Of a stretch of 45,533 nucleotides of DNA, positions 41,642 through 45,533 are shown piece by piece (the stretch's first letter is position 1; every line of letters starts with the position of its first letter). The stretch spans positions 1 through 45,533 of the forward strand of contig NZ_SMKY01000039.1 in assembly GCF_004349235.1 (NCBI RefSeq), read 5' to 3'. This DNA comes from Actinomadura darangshiensis (GTDB lineage Bacteria; Actinomycetota; Actinomycetes; Streptosporangiales; Streptosporangiaceae). Position numbers and translations under genes: made by a program. The notes under the pieces are model-generated. The model was not told the DNA's origin, did no database searches, and worked only from the letters and a program-made list of their open reading frames with translations.

Positions 41642-42316
41642 GTGAGGGTCGTGCCGAGCGAGCGCTCCGACGATCTGACCGGGCGCGCCCGGATCAGGGA
41701 CGCTGCGCTGCTGGAGTTCGCCGAACACGGGCTGAAGGGCGCGACGATCCGCGGCATCGCCAAGGCCGCCGGGGTGTCGCCCGCCCTCGTCCAGCACCAC
41801 TTCGGGACGAAGGAGGCGCTGCGCGAGGCCTGCGACGACCACGTGATCGAAGTGATCAGCGAGACCAAGCAGGAGGCGCTCTCCGGGGGGATGGGCAGCC
41901 CCGGCTTCCTGTCGGTCGCCATGCGGACGGCACTGCCCGTCCAGCGCTACCTGGCCCGCGTGCTGAGCGACGACTCGGCCGCCGCGCGCACCCTGTTCGA
42001 CGACGCCGTGGCGTTCAGCGAGGACCTCCTGAAACGCGGAGCACCCGGGGTCTCCGCGCCGAAGACGGACGACCTGCACGGCTACGCGTCCGTCATGACC
42101 GCCATGAGCTTCGGCGTCATCGTCCTGCACGAACACCTGTCCCGCGCCCTGGGCGGCAACGTCCTGATGGGCGAGGGCTACCCCCGGCTGGCCCTGTCGA
42201 TGCTGGACGTCCTTGAGGACAACCTCATCTCGCCCGAGCTGTCCGCGCAGGCCCGCGCCGCCCTGAAGACCCTGCCCGCCACCGGCGGGCAGCCTCCCCA
42301 CGAGGAGAACCGGTGA
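41642..42316 (+). CDS. TetR-family transcriptional regulator
   Basis: A 224-aa regulator with an N-terminal helix-turn-helix ([25 protein letters not shown], about residues 38-62) and a ligand-binding C-terminal domain. It likely represses its own operon, which continues into an ABC exporter, by binding the nested palindromes upstream. GTG 41642 is the longest start; GTG 41651 (protein MPSERSDD) has a better-placed AGGGGG ribosome site and may be the real one. Its stop overlaps the ATPase start (GTGA). The inducer is probably a compound pumped out by the exporter. Confidence 0.87.
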   Translation: MRVVPSERSDDLTGRARIRDAALLEFAEHGLKGATIRGIAKAAGVSPALVQHHFGTKEALREACDDHVIEVISETKQEALSGGMGSPGFLSVAMRTALPVQRYLARVLSDDSAAARTLFDDAVAFSEDLLKRGAPGVSAPKTDDLHGYASVMTAMSFGVIVLHEHLSRALGGNVLMGEGYPRLALSMLDVLEDNLISPELSAQARAALKTLPATGGQPPHEENR

Positions 42317-43221
42317 CCACCAATACGCTCCCCATATCCGTGTCCGGCCTGGTCAAAAGCTTCGGCCGGACGCGCGCGCTGGACGGACTCGACCTGACCG
42401 TCCAGCCCGGCGAGGTGCACGGCTTCCTCGGCCCGAACGGCGCCGGGAAGTCGACCACCATCCGGGTCCTGCTCGGCCTGCTGCGCGCCGACGCGGGCAC
42501 CGCCCGGCTGCTCGGCGGCGACCCGTGGCGGGACGCGACCGACCTGCACCGCCGGCTCGCCTACGTCCCCGGCGACGTCACGCTGTGGCCGAACCTGTCC
42601 GGCGGCGAGGTCATCGACCTGCTCGGCCGGATGCGCGGCGGCACGAACGCGCGCCGCAAGGCCGAGCTGCTCGACCGGTTCGAGCTGGACCCGCGCAAGA
42701 AGGGCCGCGCCTACTCCAAGGGCAACCGGCAGAAGGTCGGGCTTGTCGCCGCGCTGGCGTCCGACGCCGAGCTGCTGCTCCTGGACGAGCCCACCTCCGG
42801 GCTGGACCCCCTCATGGAGGAGGTGTTCCAGGAGTGCGTCCGCGAGGAGCGCGACCAGGGCCGGACCATCCTGCTGTCCAGCCACATCCTGTCCGAGGTC
42901 GAGGCGCTCTGCGACCGCGTGACGATCATCCGGAAGGGCGCCGCGGCCGAGTCCGGGACGCTCGCCGAGCTGCGGCACCTGACCCGCACGTCCATCGACG
43001 CGGAGCTGGCGTCCTCGCCGGACGGCCTGCCGCTGCCCGGCGCGCACGACGTCCGCATCGACGGCAACAAGATCCGGTTCGAGGTCGACACGGCCTCGCT
43101 GGACGCGGCGCTGCGGCAGCTCACCGAGGCCGGCGTGCGCAGCCTGACCAGCCGTCCGCCGACCCTGGAAGAGCTGTTCCTGCGCCACTACAAGGACGAC
43201 TTGCAGGAGGCCGTGAAATGA
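42313..43221 (+). CDS. ABC exporter ATPase
   Basis: A 302-aa ATPase of the DrrA/CcmA type: Walker [10 protein letters not shown], degenerate signature YSKGNRQK, Walker [13 protein letters not shown] and H-loop [10 protein letters not shown], with a ~90-residue C-terminal domain. It is a close homologue in layout of the ATPase at 35212-36108. GTG 42313 overlaps the tetR stop and its own stop overlaps the permease start, giving a three-gene coupled operon. Confidence 0.89.
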   Translation: MTTNTLPISVSGLVKSFGRTRALDGLDLTVQPGEVHGFLGPNGAGKSTTIRVLLGLLRADAGTARLLGGDPWRDATDLHRRLAYVPGDVTLWPNLSGGEVIDLLGRMRGGTNARRKAELLDRFELDPRKKGRAYSKGNRQKVGLVAALASDAELLLLDEPTSGLDPLMEEVFQECVREERDQGRTILLSSHILSEVEALCDRVTIIRKGAAAESGTLAELRHLTRTSIDAELASSPDGLPLPGAHDVRIDGNKIRFEVDTASLDAALRQLTEAGVRSLTSRPPTLEELFLRHYKDDLQEAVK

Positions 43222-44822
43222 GGAGCCTCACTGGAACGTGGGGGCTGGTCCGGCTGATCCTGCGGCGCGACCGGTTCCTGCTGCCCGTCTGGGTGATCTG
43301 GCTCGGCGTGATCCCGGTCGGCTTCGTCGGGGCCACCGACGGCCTCTACCCGACCGCCGCCGACCGCCTCCAGTACGCCGGGACGAGCGGGACGAACCCG
43401 ACGTTCCTCGCGCTGTACGGGCCGCTGTACGACCCCGGCCTCGGCGGCATCGTCGCGCAGCGGTCCGGGTTCATCCCCGTGGTGCTCGCGCTGATCAGCG
43501 CGCTCATGGTCGTCCGGCACACCCGGACCGAGGAGGAGGCGGGCCGCCGCGAGCTGCTCGGCGCCACCGTCACCGGACGCGGCGCGGGCCTCGCCGCCGC
43601 GCTCATCGTGACGATGGCGGCGAACCTCGTCCTCGCCGCCGTGCTCGCCGCCGGCATGATCGGGCAGGACCTGCCCGTCGCCGGGTCCGTGGCCTTCGGG
43701 CTGCAACTGGCCGCCGCCGGCTGCGTGTTCGCGGCCGTCGCGGGAGTGACCGCCCAGCTCAGCGAGGGCGCGGGCGCCGCGCGCGGGACGGCCATCGCGG
43801 TACTCGGCGCCGCGTTCGTGATCCGGATGGCCGCCGACGTCGGCGGCGCCGGGAACGGGCTGTCGTGGCTCGGCTGGCTGTCCCCGCTCGGCTGGATCAA
43901 CCGGCTCCGCGCGTACGGCGGGGAACGCTGGTGGACGCTCGGGCTCGCCGTCGCGCTCATCGCCGCCCTCGTGGCCGCCGCCGGGGCGCTGTCGGCCCGC
44001 CGGGACGTCGGCGCGGGCGTGCTGCCGCCCAAGCTCGGCCCCGCCGAGGCGCCGGCCCGGCTGTCCGGGCCGTTCGGGCTCGGCTGGCGGCTGCAGAGCC
44101 GGTCCCTCTACGGCTGGCTCGCCGGATTCGTCGCGCTCGGCGTCGTGTACGGCGCCGTCGCGGGCGGGGTGCAGGACATGGTGAAGGACAACCCCGACCT
44201 GGAGGAGATCTTCACCCGCCTCGGGGGGAGCAGCGCGATCACCGACGCCTACTTCGCCTCGATCATGAGCACGCTCGGCCTGATCGCCGCCGCCTACGCG
44301 GTGTCGGCGACGCTGCGGCTGCGCACGGAGGAGACCGGGCAGCGCGCGGAGCCGCTGCTCGCCACCCCGGCCGGACGGCTCCGGTGGGCGGCCAGCCACC
44401 TGGCGTTCGCCCTCGCCGGGCCGGTGGCCGCCCTCGGCGCCGCCGGGCTGGCCGCCGGGATCGCGCACGGCCTGGACACCGGCGATCCCGGCCGCGAGGT
44501 GCCGCGCGTACTCGGCGCCGCCCTCGCGCAGCTGCCCGCCGTCTGGCTGGTCGCGGCGATCGCGCTCGCGCTGTTCGGCCTGGCGCCCCGCTTCACCGGT
44601 GGCGCCTGGGCGGCGGTCGGGGTCTTCGCGGCCGTCACGCTCTTCGGCGCCGGGCTCGACCTGGACCAGTGGGCCCTGGACGTGTCGCCGTTCACCCACA
44701 TCCCGAAGGTGCCGGGGCACCCGTTCGCGGCCACGCCGGTGATCTGGCTGGTCGCGCTGGCGGCCGCCCTGTCCGCGCTGGGCATGGCGGGCTTCCGCCG
44801 CCGCGATATTGCGTCGAGCTGA
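43218..44822 (+). CDS. ABC-2 exporter permease with duplicated membrane halves
   Basis: A 534-aa membrane protein with about 12 helices in two six-helix halves (break near residue 270), so one chain may supply the full channel. Both halves carry the cytoplasmic [19 protein letters not shown] / [19 protein letters not shown] segment, evidence of internal duplication. This is the type often named polyketide antibiotic exporter. ATG 43218 overlaps the ATPase stop (ATGA). Substrate unknown; the TetR gene upstream suggests inducible resistance. Confidence 0.85.
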   Translation: MRSLTGTWGLVRLILRRDRFLLPVWVIWLGVIPVGFVGATDGLYPTAADRLQYAGTSGTNPTFLALYGPLYDPGLGGIVAQRSGFIPVVLALISALMVVRHTRTEEEAGRRELLGATVTGRGAGLAAALIVTMAANLVLAAVLAAGMIGQDLPVAGSVAFGLQLAAAGCVFAAVAGVTAQLSEGAGAARGTAIAVLGAAFVIRMAADVGGAGNGLSWLGWLSPLGWINRLRAYGGERWWTLGLAVALIAALVAAAGALSARRDVGAGVLPPKLGPAEAPARLSGPFGLGWRLQSRSLYGWLAGFVALGVVYGAVAGGVQDMVKDNPDLEEIFTRLGGSSAITDAYFASIMSTLGLIAAAYAVSATLRLRTEETGQRAEPLLATPAGRLRWAASHLAFALAGPVAALGAAGLAAGIAHGLDTGDPGREVPRVLGAALAQLPAVWLVAAIALALFGLAPRFTGGAWAAVGVFAAVTLFGAGLDLDQWALDVSPFTHIPKVPGHPFAATPVIWLVALAAALSALGMAGFRRRDIASS

Positions 44823-44900
44823 CCGTCCTCCAGCCCCCACCCACCACCATTCAAAGGACGAGCTTCGCTCGGGATCCCGGGAGCCGGTTAGATTGACCGG

Positions 44901-45503
44901 GTGACCTCTCCGACATCCCTCGCCGTCTGTGTGTTCTGCTCGTCCAGCGGCAAGATCGACCGCCGGTACGTCGATCTTGCCGCCGAGGCCGGCGCCGAGC
45001 TGGCCCGGCGCGGGCACAGCCTCGTCAGCGGCGGCGCCCAGGTGTCGTGCATGGGCGCCGTCGCCCGCGCCGCGCGGGCCGGCGGCGCCCGGACGATCGG
45101 CGTGATCCCCGAGGGCCTGGTCAGCGTCGAGATCTCCGACGAGGACAACGACGAGCTGATCGTCACCGGCGACATGCGGGCCCGCAAGGGCGAGATGGAC
45201 CGGCGCAGCGACGCGTTCCTCGTCCTGCCCGGCGGCATCGGCACGCTGGAGGAGCTGTTCGAGGTGTGGACGGCCCGCGTCCTCGCCATGCACGACAAGC
45301 CCGTCGTCATCCTCGACCCGACCGGCGTCTACGAGCCGCTCCGCGAGCTGATGGTCGGGCTCACCGAGCAGGGCTTCGCCCGCCCGAAGATCTGGGACGC
45401 CATCGGCTGGACGGACTCCGTCCCCGAGGCGTTCGACCTCCTGGAGCGGACACAGCCCCGCATCGAGTTCTCCCCCGAGGACTACGCCGAAGCCGAGCTG
45501 TAG
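44901..45503 (+). CDS. LOG-family nucleotide phosphoribohydrolase (TIGR00730), short form
   Basis: A 200-aa compact LOG protein. PGGIGTLEE (110-118) and the preceding MRARKGEMDRRSD (Arg/Lys near 95-102) are the active-site motifs. The usual glycine-rich GGxxGLMG loop reads SGGAQVSCMGAVA, with Ser-Cys replacing Gly-Leu. By family it cleaves the N-glycosidic bond of a nucleoside 5'-monophosphate, as in cytokinin activation. It starts at a GTG (44901) with TAGATT six nt upstream, possibly a -10 box of a leaderless transcript. It ends 30 bp before the window edge. Confidence 0.86.
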   Translation: MTSPTSLAVCVFCSSSGKIDRRYVDLAAEAGAELARRGHSLVSGGAQVSCMGAVARAARAGGARTIGVIPEGLVSVEISDEDNDELIVTGDMRARKGEMDRRSDAFLVLPGGIGTLEELFEVWTARVLAMHDKPVVILDPTGVYEPLRELMVGLTEQGFARPKIWDAIGWTDSVPEAFDLLERTQPRIEFSPEDYAEAEL

Positions 45504-45533
45504 CTCCCGCCGCTACGATTGTGGGGGGACGAC

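Noticed and set aside
43188..45293. Leftward open frame of 701 codons opposite the ABC permease and LOG genes
   Set aside because: Composition (Arg, Gly, Gln, His-rich) is typical of antisense shadows in GC-rich DNA; the opposite strand has intact, motif-bearing genes.

Overview
The window is a gene-dense, very GC-rich chromosomal segment of a filamentous-type actinomycete. Evidence for this: strong G/C third-position bias, many GTG and TTG starts, ATGA/GTGA stop-start overlaps, an XRE/DUF397 regulator pair, an ECF41 sigma factor, a SigK/RskA pair and a Tat-exported cholesterol oxidase. A Streptosporangiales (Actinomadura-like) source is my inference; no RNA gene is present to fix the taxonomy. 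I recognise no tRNA, rRNA, CRISPR array, insertion sequence or prophage.

Layout. 1-6.4 kb: cell-envelope and membrane genes (a 5'-truncated glycoside-hydrolase-like membrane protein, a polysaccharide deacetylase, an MGDG-synthase-like glycosyltransferase, two coupled DMT-type membrane proteins). 6.5-11.3 kb: a secreted alpha/beta hydrolase, then a putative sterol module: cholesterol oxidase divergent from a DapB-like dehydrogenase plus an AhpD-like protein. The 133-bp gap between them carries a perfect match to the mycobacterial KstR consensus and a perfect match to the KstR2 consensus. 11.3-18.8 kb: a sulfur-acquisition block with a TauD/TfdA dioxygenase, a sulfonate-type ABC importer (ssuABC) and a sulfate ABC importer (sbp-cysTWA). 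18.8-24.4 kb: ECF41 sigma factor, hemerythrin-like protein, two MFS transporters and a GT4 glycosyltransferase.

24.4-28.4 kb is an accessory patch. It holds a calpain-like cysteine protease with a long charged N-terminus, a small partner ORF, a frameshifted RadC/JAB pseudogene, two coupled 65-residue ORFs and an XRE-DUF5753/DUF397 pair. The end of the protease gene is noticeably AT-richer than its surroundings. 28.4-32.7 kb is core metabolism: a lysozyme-fold membrane protein, dapD and dapE (succinylase route to lysine/diaminopimelate) with a phosphopantetheinyl transferase between them, and a LOG-family protein. 32.7-36.7 kb: a membrane protein, a short-chain dehydrogenase under a textbook MerR-type promoter, and an ABC exporter divergent from its likely MarR-like regulator.

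36.7-40.4 kb is a compact SigK regulon. A SigK-like sigma factor and its RskA-type anti-sigma factor face away from a membrane molybdopterin oxidoreductase and a fasciclin lipoprotein. Both directions have the same promoter geometry (CCATCC, 15 nt, CCGAAC, 7 nt, GTG), which implies leaderless transcripts and fixes both starts. 40.5-45.5 kb: an HtrA-like lipoprotein protease, a TetR regulator with nested palindromes in front of an ABC-2 exporter operon, and a second LOG-family gene.

The clearest overall theme is transcription control readable from sequence: KstR/KstR2, SigK, MerR, MarR and TetR-type sites, several with transcripts predicted to begin at the start codon.
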